Assembly: GCA_963854835.1 (NCBI GenBank)
Contig: OY978526.1
Coordinates: 61,504,649 to 61,568,648 of the forward strand
Direction of reading: 5' to 3'
Source: Megamerina dolium
Lineage: Eukaryota > Arthropoda > Insecta > Diptera > Megamerinidae
Length of the DNA: 64,000 bases
Positions 1 through 11,308 of this stretch are shown here, one piece after another. The stretch's first letter is position 1; every line of letters begins with the position of its first letter. Under the pieces are notes generated by a model. The model was not told the DNA's origin. It made no database searches and saw nothing but the letters and a program-made list of their open reading frames with translations. Made by a program: the position numbers and the translations under genes.

Positions 1-582
1 GCGATTAATTAAAGTTTTGCCTCTGCGCGCACAATTTAAAGTTGTTTTTCTCTAAGTAAGCATATACGTATATTCTTTGATGAATTATAAATTAAATTTA
101 AACTAACAGATCGTGTTTTTATATTATATGCGTGCAAAGATTATATTCGATACAATCTAAAGATATAGTTTCATTATACATGTGATAGTGAATGAAGCAA
201 TGAAGGAGAGTTCAATAAAGTTTGATGAAAAACTTTTGTATAAACCAAATATAGATAAGTATTCAATCTAAGAACTTTCGAAAATATTGCTAAATAGTTT
301 TGTGTTTCTTTTTTTTTTTTTTTTTTTGTATACTTGTATCAGAATATAATCAAAATACAATATAATATATACGTAAATATTGTTATAATATAATTAAAAG
401 ATACGATCTTGTTAATACATCATTAATACATTGATGTATATAATTTAGTTTGATATCCATAGAATATCATCGGATCAGGTTGACCATAACGTAGAAATAT
501 ATGAGAACCATTAAATTGTTAATTAACCTTATTTGTACTAGTATCAGAACACGATCAATCCACGGGAAGTATATAGATTGTA
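1..582. other. AT-rich flank, no gene seen
   Basis: No coding or RNA gene is recognisable. There is a T-run at about 308-327. The stretch ends at the TA target dinucleotide (581-582) of the mariner element that follows. Confidence 0.6.
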
Positions 583-1027
583 CGAGTCTGTCCCAAAACT
601 ACCCGACCTGACATATAGATGGCGGCAGTAGTTTGAAAAAAATTACTTTGGTGTAAAGTGGTAACCTTACAAAGCATATGTTTTAAGTTTTAAGGCGCCA
701 CGTTATTTAGTTGTTTGTTTTTTTTTTATAGCGCCATCGAAAGTTAACGACCTCAGTGAATTTGAAAGTTCAGCTGAGTCCAACGAGTATTAAAGCCGAA
801 CTAGATTCTACTCTGAAGGAGTCTGCTCCTTCGTTTACGACCATAAAATATTGGGTTGCAGAGTTTAAACGAGGTCGTACGAGCTGCCAAGACGAACACC
901 ATAGTGGTCGACCAATTGAGGTGGCCACGCCAGAAACGATTAAGAAAATCCACAAAATGGTATTGGATGATCACCGGCTGAAGATGCGTGAGCTAAGTGA
1001 ATTTACGGCATTTCAAAAAGTGTTATA

Positions 1028-1970
1028 AAGGGTTTTCCATTTCGCGGTTTCAAAAGTATAGGGCTAGAATTCGACATCTGTCAAACTGAGTTGTTAAAAC
1101 AATTTCTTTCTTTTTCAGTTCAAAGTCTGACATTTGCGAAAATGGATCGCTTAACTATCGCACAACGCATTAAAATTGTAAAAACCTACTACAAAAATGG
1201 TGATTCTGCCACAGCCACATATCGTGCTTTAAGAGGAGATTATGGTTTACATAATCGTCCAACTACGCAAACAATTGGCAAAATTGTAAAGAAATATGAA
1301 GAGACTGGATCGGTTACAGATATTGTAAGACCTGTGCATCATCATTTCGCTCGTACCACCGAAAATATCGCTGCTGTAAGTGAAAGTGTTGCCGAAGACC
1401 CGAATGTGTCGATTCCTCGTCGTTCTCAGGAATTAGGACTGTCTTACGGCACATTATGGCGTATTTTGCATTTGGATCTACACCTACATCCATATAAAAT
1501 CCAGCTCACACAACAACTGAAGCCAGCTGACCATTCACAATGTCGTAGATACGTCGAATGGGTGCTTGAACAACAGACGGTGGACGGCGATTTTTCGAAC
1601 AAAATTTTCTTCAGCGACGAAGCACATTTCTCACTCGGTGGGTATGTTAACAAACGAAATTGTCGTATTTGGGGGCTACGCGAAAGACCGTATTTATGCA
1701 GATAAACCTTTAACTCTTGAGCACCTAAAAACCAACATTCGTCACGTTATGGCTGAGATACCGCCCAATATGTGTCAAAAAGTGGTCGAAAATTACCTCA
1801 AAAGAATCGATGCTTGCAACAATTCGCGTGGTGGTCATTTAAATGATGTAGTATTTCGCACATAATGTCAACGTTCAAACTTTATAATAAAAAAGAAATA
1901 TCATGATAAAAAATATTTTATATGTGTTTTATTTACATTTACTTTTGAAACCGCAAAATGGATAACCATT
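1028..1970 (+). mobile_element. Tc3-like / IS630-type transposon nested in the mariner, internally deleted
   Basis: A 943-bp element inserted in the mariner transposase gene. Its ends match as inverted repeats of about 30 bp: GGTTTTCCATTT...CGGTTTCAAAAG on the left, and its complement TTTTGAAACCGCAAAATGG on the right near 1944-1962. TA flanks both ends (1026-1027 and 1971-1972), the usual Tc1/mariner-superfamily target duplication. It encodes a shortened transposase on the plus strand. Because it interrupts a mariner whose reading continues on both sides, it is the younger of the two insertions. Confidence 0.85.
1142..1865 (+). pseudogene. Tc3-like transposase with helix-turn-helix N-terminus, central deletion
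   Basis: The start MDRLTIAQRIKIVKTYYKN is typical of a widespread insect transposase family usually annotated as Tc3-like, with a DUF4817-type helix-turn-helix N-terminus. Next come a second DNA-binding part (SIPRRSQELGLSYGTLWRIL) and the first catalytic aspartate in IFFSDEAHF (near 1605-1629). The trace breaks at about 1670-1678: RIWG runs into GYAKDRIYADKPLTLEH in another frame. This removes the whole central domain with D2 and the third acidic residue, about 100-130 codons judging from the family's usual ~340 aa. The C-terminus (MAEIPPNMCQKVVENYLKRI ... RGGHLNDVVF) is intact up to the TAA at 1863. Catalytically dead. Confidence 0.85.
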
Positions 1971-2499
1971 TACATCGTATATTGACTGAAACTTTCGAGA
2001 TGAAAATGTTGTGTGTAAGATGGGTGCCGTGTTTGCTCACAATAGAAACAACGTCGTGAAGATGTTTCTATAGAGTGTTTGGCGATGTTTCACAGTAATA
2101 AAGCCCAGTTTTTGCGTCGATTCGTCACCATGGATGAGACAATGACAATGCACCAGTTCACACATCCGGTATTGCGATGGCCAAAATCAATGAGTTAAAG
2201 CTCGATTTGCTTCAGCACGCACCATATTCGCCAGATTTAACTCATTCGGACTATCTTCTATTTCCAAATTTGAAAAAATGGCTTGGTAGTAGAAGATTTG
2301 AAAACAATGAAGAGGTAAAGTGTGCAGTAAATGGCTATTTTAATAAGCTAGACAGTTCATACTATAAACAGGGTATCGAAACTATAGAATATCGCTGAGA
2401 AAAGTGTATAGAGTTAAAAGGAGAGTATGTTGAGAAATAAAGAAAAATGTTCCCAAATTAGTTGAGCTTTCTTTGCTAGGTCGGGTAGTTATGGGACCG

Positions 2500-2504
<5 letters not shown>

Positions 2505-2571
<67 letters not shown>
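2505..2571. repeat. (TA)n microsatellite
   Basis: Uninterrupted AT dinucleotide repeat directly abutting the right end of the mariner, so the TA target duplication is part of the tract. Confidence 0.95.
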
Positions 2572-2572
<1 letters not shown>

Positions 2573-2666
2573 TAACAAATTGTACGACTTATTGTAAACA
2601 GACATATTCTGAAGATTACTTTGATTTTATATTTTAATTGAAAGTGGAATTTTACTTGCAGAATAT

Positions 2667-2696
2667 GCTAGATTTACATGTGTATGTAAATCTAGC
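2667..2696. repeat. Perfect 13-bp inverted repeat (hairpin)
   Basis: GCTAGATTTACAT (2667-2679) is followed after 4 nt by its exact complement (2684-2696). It lies at the 3' end of the reverse-strand mariner gene: the TAG stop of that gene (complement of 2692-2694) is inside the right arm. Role unknown. Confidence 0.85.
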
Positions 2697-3625
2697 AAGT
2701 AAGGTCGTTTTGTTCGATAACTTGTTGCAATTTTGAAGGTAATTTCATAATGCCACTCTCATAGAAACCCATGTCTCTATTCGCAAAAAACTGGGACAGT
2801 CGATTTGCACAAGCTTCTCTTGAGGCGAAATTTCACCAGCATAATCATTCGCCATAATTACTTGGTGCCAGGTCCAGACTATAAAGTGGATGCATAAGAT
2901 CCTCACAACCAAGCTCCCGGAGCTTTTGGTTAATCACTATCGATGTGTGTGGCCTGGCGTTGCCCTGATGGAACACAATTCCTCTCCTATTGGCCAAAGC
3001 TGCCCGCTTCTGGGCGATTGCTTCCTTCAGACGGTCCAATTGTTGACAGTACAGGTCCGAATTAAGAATTTGGCCGTAGGGTAGCAGCTCATAGTAGATT
3101 ATTCCCTGCCAATCTCACCAAATACATAGCAAAACCTTCCTGACCGTCAATCCTAGCTTGGCTAACCGCGATTCGACCACGACCATTTTCATTTGGCATT
3201 GTCGCAAGTGACCCACTTTTCATCACCAGTAACCATACGCTTCGATTTTGTTGCGAATCAACAGCGATTCGCACATGGAAATTGGTCCATGAGTTTTTTT
3301 TTGCGTACGCTCGTGTAGCAGCACCCATACATCGAGCTTCTTTTTGTATCCAACCTTATTTAAATGGTTCTAAACGATTTTTTGTGCAATATTTAGCTCT
3401 TGGGCAATAGAAGCAGTGCTTACATGACGGTCAGACTCGACGATTTCCATTATTTTATCGATATTTTCGACAATTGACCTTCTAGAGCGTGGTGCATCTT
3501 TGACATCAAAATTACAGGAACGGAATCGACGAAACCAAAATTGCACGTAATTGGCTGTTACAGTATCATGACCATAAACACTCTTCACATTTTTAGCCGT
3601 CTAGCTTGCGTTTTCGCCTTTATCT
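2692..3625 (-). pseudogene. Mariner transposase remnant (second subfamily), reverse strand
   Basis: Reads on the minus strand as a mariner DD34D transposase of a different subfamily from the one at 0.6 kb. The N-terminal helix-turn-helix part has VQFWFRRFRSCNFDVKDAPR and VENIDKIMEIVESDRHVSTA (3370-3588). TGDEKWVT with the first catalytic D is readable near 3200-3230. YYELLPYGQ lies near 3070-3095, and DRLKEAIAQKRAALANRRG at 2980-3039. The second catalytic D is replaced by G (FHQGNARPHTS) and the third by N (LDLAPSNY). The C-terminal tail (FYESGIMKLPSKLQQVIEQN) is readable to the stop at 2692-2694. Several frameshifts and stops separate the pieces, and a short stretch after SNY is missing. The terminal inverted repeats are not recognisable. 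Old, dead copy. Confidence 0.85.
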
Positions 3626-3736
3626 ACTACTATTCGTATATTCAGATAGAAACACTAATTTATATATTTTTATGCAATATTATATAAAATGATTAGCAAC
3701 TCGTATGCATATGAAAACCGAATATATTTTTGTATT

Positions 3737-3796
3737 ACTATATACTAATACTAATCTCACTTAATAACTATATACTAATACTAATCTCACTTAATT
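3737..3796. repeat. 30-bp direct tandem duplication
   Basis: A 30-bp unit starting ACTATATACTAATACTAATC is present twice in a row with no visible change. Confidence 0.85.
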
Positions 3797-6268
3797 TAAA
3801 AACCATACTAGACGATTTATGTTCAGAAAAACTTATTTCTTTTATAATATATTCGATTTTTCTAAATCGTTTTTTCTTCATTGATAATATTTTTGTAACT
3901 ATTTTGACATTCTTACATATTCTATGAAAAGAATATAAAATCAAAAGTTATATAACCCGAATTGTACTCGTACAATACATAAACGACAATAAGTAACTAT
4001 CTATTGGGAGAGTAATATATTACCAATTCGTTAAATAATTCTTTGATGAAAAGCGCATAGTGACGCATTTCACTACAATTTATCAGGCGCGAATATATAA
4101 ATAAGAAGAGTAAAGACACTTTAATATTTTTTTCGAAATTATATGATTCATGTCACCACAATATTAAAATTCCATGTCAAACGGCATATTTGATATAAAG
4201 ATTTACTTAGCACTTCCCATTCTATTGCTTACATTTTCCCAATGGGTATAATTATGCACATGTACAATCACGAGTATACATATACTTTATAATGCGTGAA
4301 TGTCAATTGTCAATTGTCAGCAAATATCAACCAACATTTAATATTATAAACTTAAACACACATACAAAACACATAAAGACTGAATGTCTCATTTATAAAA
4401 TGATTAAAAATGAAAAATTGAAAATATAAAAGAGTTTAAGAATAAATAAAAATATGCGATATTTTGAGAATCTGTGCAAAATTGGACTAAATTGTGATTT
4501 TGACAATTGACCTAATTGCTGAAATTATCGATAATGTAATTCAGAATTTCATTAAATTCCAACTCTGAATAGGGATAATATTTAGATTTTTTTTCGAAGC
4601 AAGCTAAAATTTATCAGCCTTTAATATTGGAAACAATTCTACCATTCTACTAGCTACCAAAGGTTCCCACAGGCCCTAAATGTTATATAAAAATGGTTAT
4701 TGGTCGAGGAGCATGCAAATAGCATCAATTGTTGACGTTGGACAGCATTTATACATACTTTGCTAAGCTTAGCCAATTTTGTCCATAAATAGTCGAATAT
4801 TGTAGTTTAAAACATCTGTCTCTCCATTTGCTCATTCCATATGTTGTTTTATAGCTACGCAAGCTTGAATAGATGTATTTTTTTGCCATGCTTCTGATCT
4901 AGTAAAACTCATCGAATTAAAAATCTTTAACATGAGAGACACCTTTGGTTTTCATTTTCTTTTATTTTATTTTTTAATTTTACTGTTTATTTTTCAGCAT
5001 TTTTTTGAGCAAAAGTGGTTACATTGATCAGTGCCGCAAAACTCGAAAAAATTAATATCACAACAAATTTATGATATTTCATTTTCTTTAATTGTTTACA
5101 ATTTATGTCCAATATATCTGCGCAGTGGTTTTATCACCTGAAACCATCCACAAAATATATTTATTTACTATGTGGGCACATAGTTACATAAAATTAATTG
5201 TTTAAGTGGAAATAATAAAATCTTTAGATCAACAATAATAAATAATTTAAAGTGTAGCATTGCAACTTGAAACCATTTGTTTCCTTCCACAGTTATAGAA
5301 CACACACATGAGATATGGACACCTTCTTCCCAAGTTTGATTCTATTTTTGCAAAAAATATTATGTGAATATTCTTTTAACTTTCTCTCATCTTCATTATA
5401 ATATTTTGTATTTATTTTCTACTTTTTGTAATATTAGCCTCTGAAATTAACTCGACCATATCCTAAAGCCATGCGAAACATGAGAAAATCATCATAAAAA
5501 TTCTCACGAATATACAGGCACAATATATATGTAAGCATGCTCGTATCCATAAAATTAGATAGACACATAAGAAGAAAGACAAACATAACCACATGTACGA
5601 TGTAAATAATTAGATAGTTGTATTAAAAAACAAAGTTAGTATGGTATATTAAATACATCCACAGTGAATAACGATGGTAACAGGAGGCGCCTATAATAAT
5701 AAGATTTGCCTGTAGCACTGTTTAGTACTCTTATATACCAATAAAATGCACTCAATTGCGCTATTCACGAAATAGAGCAATTGGTGTGATTAGTATTAGT
5801 ATTAGATTAGTTAGTATTTATAGACACTTAGTTTTATAATGTGGTATCTTTAATAAAATTCTATCAAAAAACGTAACCAAAAATGAAATATAAACAAACA
5901 ATTATTATAACAATGTTGCATTTCACCGTGGTAGATTATCTAATACATCCAATATATTTTGTTATTGTTTAAAGCAAATCTGCTCTTTTACAAATCTGGG
6001 TTTTACTCAATTTCGCAACTGCTGCAATTGACACATCTCATCGATTTGAAAATGACCATACAATATTTTAATTGAGTTTAATAATAAAATGTGGTCAAAA
6101 ATTCTAAGTTTATAGTCGGCTGTCTTGAGAATAATATGTGCTTCTATGCAGAAGGGTATCGCCGTAGAAAAGTCAGTCCTGGGACGAAAAGATAGTGCTT
6201 TATGTAGGGAGTACTAGCTTGCTATTTGTAATATCCTCAATACCCCTTAATATTAAGGTACACATACC
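3797..6268. other. AT-rich DNA without recognised genes
   Basis: Read on both strands. Only short stop-rich frames, A/T runs and small direct repeats such as CAATTGTCAATTGTC near 4305-4320. No transposon ends or conserved protein motif recognised. Confidence 0.5.
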
Positions 6269-6280
6269 TACTATAATATA

Positions 6281-6582
6281 AGGTTAGGTTAGGTTAATGT
6301 AGCTGCCCCTCTTTGAGAGGACACACTTAGGCCAGAAAGGCCCATTGTAATACCACCGAGCTTTTCTTCCAATATTGTTGTGCGTGTTAAATTTTGACAG
6401 TTTTGGAAGGGACCTACTTATATTAGCCGGTTCCGAACGGCAGAAATCCTTCTGACAGGTGGGTACCATTCTAAAGAAAAATATGTTCGATATTAAAATT
6501 TGTTATGCTTCAGCTGGGGATTAATCCCACGACCTACAGATCAAAAGGCCAACGCACTAACCACTGAACTACGGAACCCACT
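6281..6582 (-). mobile_element. tRNA-derived SINE, long-3' form with (AACCT)n tail, 12-bp target duplication
   Basis: Reads on the minus strand from a tRNA-like head (TTCCGTAGTTCAGTGGTTAG as A-box region; GATCTGTAGGTCGTGG leading into the B box) to a body containing CCGTTCGGAACCGGC and TAAGTAGGTCCCTTCC. It ends in (AACCT)3, seen on the plus strand as AGGTTAGGTTAGGTT at 6281-6295. A perfect 12-bp duplication TACTATAATATA flanks it (6269-6280 and 6583-6594), direct evidence of retroposition. The middle of the body, about 150 nt compared with the copy at 48.8 kb, is missing. SINEs code for no protein and depend on LINE enzymes. Confidence 0.9.
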
Positions 6583-6594
6583 TACTATAATATA

Positions 6595-8512
6595 AACAAG
6601 TACATAAAAACCCTTAGTAATAAAATATATATATATATAGATGCACTCCCTTTTAATTTAATAACTGCATTAATTTATCTATTCTATTTACAGACTGGTA
6701 CTTTTATACATATGCAAGTACTCACAAACAGGAACAAGGAAAAGGAAGTTTTAAATTAAATTCTAACATCATTAATTATGATAAAGAGAGCTCACTGACT
6801 CGTTCCAATTAAAATATGTACGTAAGTACAGTAACAATGTAAAGGAAATAAAATGTACATAATAATAGTACCTACCTACTAAAATAATTCATGGTCAATG
6901 AAGTAGCAATTTGCAAGCACACAATGTAATATATGTACATACATAAGTATATGTACATACGTGCTGACTTCATATATGTATGTATATATATAAAGGTACA
7001 TATCAATTAAATGTATCTATAGATATAAAAATATACTTACATATGGTATATATGTACCTTAATACATAAATGCATGTTACAATTTTCCCAGCGATTTTAG
7101 ATTTACCATCCACTTATGTATGTGTACCACAATGTACTTAGTACTTAGTATGTACTTAGATATTGCAGCGAATCATTAAAATTAGTACGTTTGCCTATGC
7201 AATTGCATATTTTTGCTGGTCACCAACAACTTCTATGTATCTATATTCATGTTCAATGCTTATACATTTTACTTGCATATGTTTGTATGAAAAGATGAGC
7301 ATAAAGTAAGAACAAAGCCTATGTAAGTAGTAATAATATACGGAAATAAGCATATAAATATATTTACTTTTGTATTTAGTTTCATTGGGTATCAAACATT
7401 TCTATGGTATCATGCCACTTAAAAATATACTATCTAAATACCTACTTAATACAGAGAAAAGTAACTAAAGAGAAAAAAAAACAAAGAGAAATGTTAATAC
7501 ATTACAATAACCAGTACAAGAGCACGATAAAATCATATAGAAGTGTCATATCTCAAACAAATAATATTACCCAACAGGCACTAAGTTATAAAACCTCAAA
7601 TTTTTTAGAAAAATCTTACTTATCAACTTAATATTCAATATAATTCGCAACAAAAGCTTTATGTACAAAGTATAGTATAGAAAAGATATATTAAGAAATT
7701 AGCGTAATCAGTTGAAAAATTCGTCTACCTCCCATACAAAAGCATGTTATTGGGTGTATGTTTTCATACATATCGCGAGAAAATATAAAAATATCAAGCT
7801 GACACTCTGTACGATTATATTCCTTAATTATTAGATATATTAAAACATAACAACACATGCCATAGAATCTGTATTCTGAATCTGTATCATTCTGAAATTC
7901 TGCATATATAATATGATTATATATACGAGAACCACTTTTGCTGAAGTCCCGTTCACAAAAATATTCCTATTTTCAAATACTAGTAAATGACAACTACCAT
8001 TAAGTAACTTAATACAAATTTTTTGTTTACTCTCTTAATGCTACTAATTACATGAATTGAGTTTAACTATTAGATTGGAAACTAAAAAATTGCTGAAATA
8101 ATTGGCGATGTTTCCATATACAAATTGAACCCAAATTACCACCTAGGCAAAGAAATGTGACATCTAACAAATGTCAGAAAGAAAAATCATAACACTGACA
8201 AAAGGTATCAAAAATATGTGTTAGAAAGATTCATCTGTGAAATCGGCATTTTGTTAGTTGCCAACCCAATATATTGTAGTTTATATGTGACTAGAATTAT
8301 ATTGGCGTGGGATAATTTAGATATCGTACTGAGAAGTAGAAACATAAATCCCATTTATTTGAACGCATGAAAATACGCCCTTTAATAAGCCCTATTATAA
8401 CTATTAATGAATGGCATAAATGAAGTTATCCAGTCATCAACCAACACAATAGCAACAAGATTAACAATAAGAATAAAATACTAAGTAGTAGCGAAAATGT
8501 GCAAAAATTAGA
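6595..8512. other. AT-rich DNA, no gene; one degenerate dispersed-repeat unit
   Basis: No coding or transposon-end signal. About 7685-7830 holds one unit of the dispersed repeat better seen at 48.2-48.7 kb (CTACCTCCCATACAAAAGCA, then GTATGTTTTCATACATATCG and CGAGAAAATATAAAAATATC). Confidence 0.5.
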
Positions 8513-8552
8513 AATGACACAATACTTAGTGTTGTCTAAGCATTGTGTCATT
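8513..8552. repeat. 17-bp near-perfect hairpin
   Basis: AATGACACAATACTTAG (8513-8529), a 6-nt loop, then its complement with one mismatch (8536-8552). It is shorter than an animal pre-miRNA stem and has no extended pairing outside. Function not known. Confidence 0.8.
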
Positions 8553-9211
8553 CAATTAATATTTTAATTGAAATATAATTTAGTAATTTAAAAAAAGACT
8601 TGAGCTTCATAATGACAACGACAATAGGAGCAATAATAATTAATTATTAATAATTAAATAAATAAAATAATCAAATAATAAGAATAATCTACTATATGTT
8701 CGATTTAAAATCGTATTCAATTCTTTTATTGTATTGTATTAAACAAAAAATAAATATCATTTTTATGCATGAATGCATGATACATTTAATTGCAGACTTA
8801 CACAATCTCAGTGTTTCTTATTTTCTGTATTACTAATATGGTTTCAATCATTTCTTCACGTGTCTTTTTATTATCTCGATTTTCTATAAGACTTGCGATT
8901 TTTACTCAATTAGCGTAAGTGTCAAGCAATTAGAAAATAACTGAGAAAATATAGAAATAAATATAATGTTGCTAAACTGATTTCATACTTTATCAGCATT
9001 GGCTATAGCGCATAGACATCTAAAAAAATGTTCAGGCAATGTGAGGAAATAATTATTAGAGGCTAAGAGAGCACTAGTCCATCAATTCACCAGTGTTTTT
9101 CCTTAAAAAAAAGTACCTGCTTCAGGTCTAAAGAAAAACAAAAAAACAAACACAACAGTCGGTCTGAGTAGATTAAATTTTACCACGTATATATAGATTT
9201 GTACAGAAAGT
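8553..9211. other. AT-rich DNA, nothing recognised
   Basis: Short A/T-rich repeats (TAATTATTAATAATTAA near 8638-8656) but no gene or element boundary. Confidence 0.5.
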
Positions 9212-9579
<368 letters not shown>

Positions 9580-9599
9580 CAAATCTGACTCATGCATTA

Positions 9600-10878
9600 A
9601 TTGACTATTAGTGAAAATGAGCACTGAAAATTTTGAAATGTTGAAATTCCGAGATATGGGACCAATTTTTAAGTTAATGTAGGCAGAAACGCAAGAATCG
9701 TAAAGAAAAAATTGTATAATTAAAAACCACACCAACGCGGTAAATGTTGTTTATTTGACTCACCTAGCGTTCATACTCGCTGCCACCGAAGGGCTAAAAT
9801 TAATAAGTCAGAACATACCACCTATCTTTACATGTTAGGTAGACTCTGCTTCAAAAATAACTTAAGAACACCTGAAAATCGATAAATATATCCATTATTG
9901 CCAAGGAATCGCCTTTAAACTATTAAAATGTAAGACCAGCCTCTACACATTTCTCCCAAATATACTTACTCTTACCTCCACTCTTTATGATGGCTCACCT
10001 ACAAAATGTATATTTTTCAATTTGGATTAAAAAAAAAGCCATAGCAAAAGTAAATAAAGTCAAAGTGTTAAAATTGATCTAATAAAAGTGAAAGTATATA
10101 TTAATTACAACTCTGCGAGTGGTAATATTTTTGAGGGCTTGTTAAACCATTTGCCTTTTAATCAATATATGAGCTCAACCATTTTACTTCTCCTTTTTTA
10201 GGTGCAACAATGAACATATTGTAGGCACCAAAAACTTTTAAGTTTTTTATGTATTTCTTCAAGATTCAAAATTGATCTAGAATTCAGACAATAGCTTAAA
10301 GGAATGCATACCACTGGTAGTGGCTTACGCACTAATCATATTTTACATCTTTTTTCTAAATATTTGCGTGTAAATAATATCATGAGAGTAAGTAAGTATT
10401 ATGACAATACAATATGTAATCAAACACCACAATAAGAACGCCAATTTCTGCATGTCATTTATCCACACGTTTCTAATTTTACCCTCCCAAGAAAACTGGC
10501 TCTTTTGCAATATGTACTTTTACTATAAGATGATCTTTTACACATGTGAACCTAATACATTCGAATATTTACCATAATGTATATGTATGGTGTAGCATGT
10601 AGGCTAATGCGCTAATTTTCCGCAATCAGTTATACATAGAAACTCCGTAGATATGGAATGTGGGAAATTTAATTGTACAGAATATGCCAGCCAATTGTTT
10701 TTGCAGTGGGCATAATGTCCGCCCCATGGTAAATTCCATTTGCGAGACGCAAAATAAATTTCAACGTATAAAATTTTGCATAATTTTGTTTTACACACAA
10801 ACACAAAACAAAATTTGTACTAGTAACAGTAGTGAATTTCATTAGATTTTTATAGTTCTACTATATATCATTTGTTTT
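9600..10878. other. AT-rich DNA, nothing recognised
   Basis: No gene, element boundary or long repeat recognised on either strand. Confidence 0.45.
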
Positions 10879-10886
10879 GTCATTAC

Positions 10887-11300
10887 TAGGGTTGTTATCC
10901 ATGCTCTTGTTCGGGAGCTTCGTCTTCTTATTTATCGCGTCTGGGAACGTATTACATATTTTTTAGTTTCTGCCTGGGATAAAATTAATTTTATCGTTAA
11001 ATGAAATATCATTTTTTTACCTTTAAGATTATATATATGTGGTTATGGTGCCAATATTAGGTTAGGTGGTTTTTTAGGAACTCCTTTTCAGAAGCTCCAA
11101 TATTATTAGATATTAGTTATGCTCTTGAGACAAGCACGAGGTTCAATATGGGACCATGTACATTCGACCTCATAAAACGATTGCAATATGTTATTTAAAA
11201 GACTGTCTATATAGGTTAAACAATTTTAATAATATTGAACCTTTAAATGCAAAGGTATTTGTAGACTACCTGGTTATGAAATATAGGCATAACAACCCTA
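10887..11300. mobile_element. hAT-like MITE, 414 bp
   Basis: The ends are inverted repeats: TAGGGTTGTTAT at 10887-10898 and its complement ATAACAACCCTA at 11289-11300. Outside them are near-identical 8-mers, GTCATTAC (10879-10886) and GTCATTGC (11301-11308), matching the 8-bp target duplication of hAT transposons. Many hAT ends begin with a purine/pyrimidine followed by AGGG. The inside has no transposase, only short frames, so it would move in trans with a full-length relative. The class is inferred from the ends only. Confidence 0.65.
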
Positions 11301-11308
11301 GTCATTGC

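Larger units (their letters stand above)
756..2398 (+). pseudogene. Mariner transposase remnant (split by insertion, D1-D2 region deleted)
   Basis: Codes for pieces of a DD34D mariner transposase, the enzyme that cuts and pastes the element. The first piece (756-1027) has the N-terminal helix-turn-helix region, including YWVAEFKRGRTSCQDEHHSG and SGRPIEVATPETIKKIHKMV. It is cut at 1027 by the nested element, whose junction creates a TAA stop. The coding trace resumes after 1971 (RILTETFEM..., then RWVPCLLT) and is frameshifted. VTMDE (D1, near 2130) is joined almost directly to DNDNAPVHTS (D2, near 2142-2170), so roughly 90-100 codons are gone. The last piece (2177-2398) keeps HAPYSPDLTHSDY (third D) and the C-terminal region ending near GIETIEYR. 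The original start is not visible. It cannot make an active enzyme. Confidence 0.85.
583..2505 (+). mobile_element. Mariner transposon (internally deleted, carries a nested transposon)
   Basis: The ends are inverted copies of each other. The left end holds CCCAAAACTACCCGACCT near 592-609 and the right end holds AGGTCGGGTAGTTATGGG near 2478-2495. TA dinucleotides sit outside both ends (581-582 and 2506-2507), as expected for Tc1/mariner insertion. The inside codes for pieces of a mariner transposase on the plus strand and is split by a second element at 1028-1970. Without that insert the copy is about 980 bp, shorter than the usual ~1.3 kb, because the region between catalytic D1 and D2 is also missing. 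The right end abuts a (TA)n tract. Non-autonomous relic. Confidence 0.85.
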
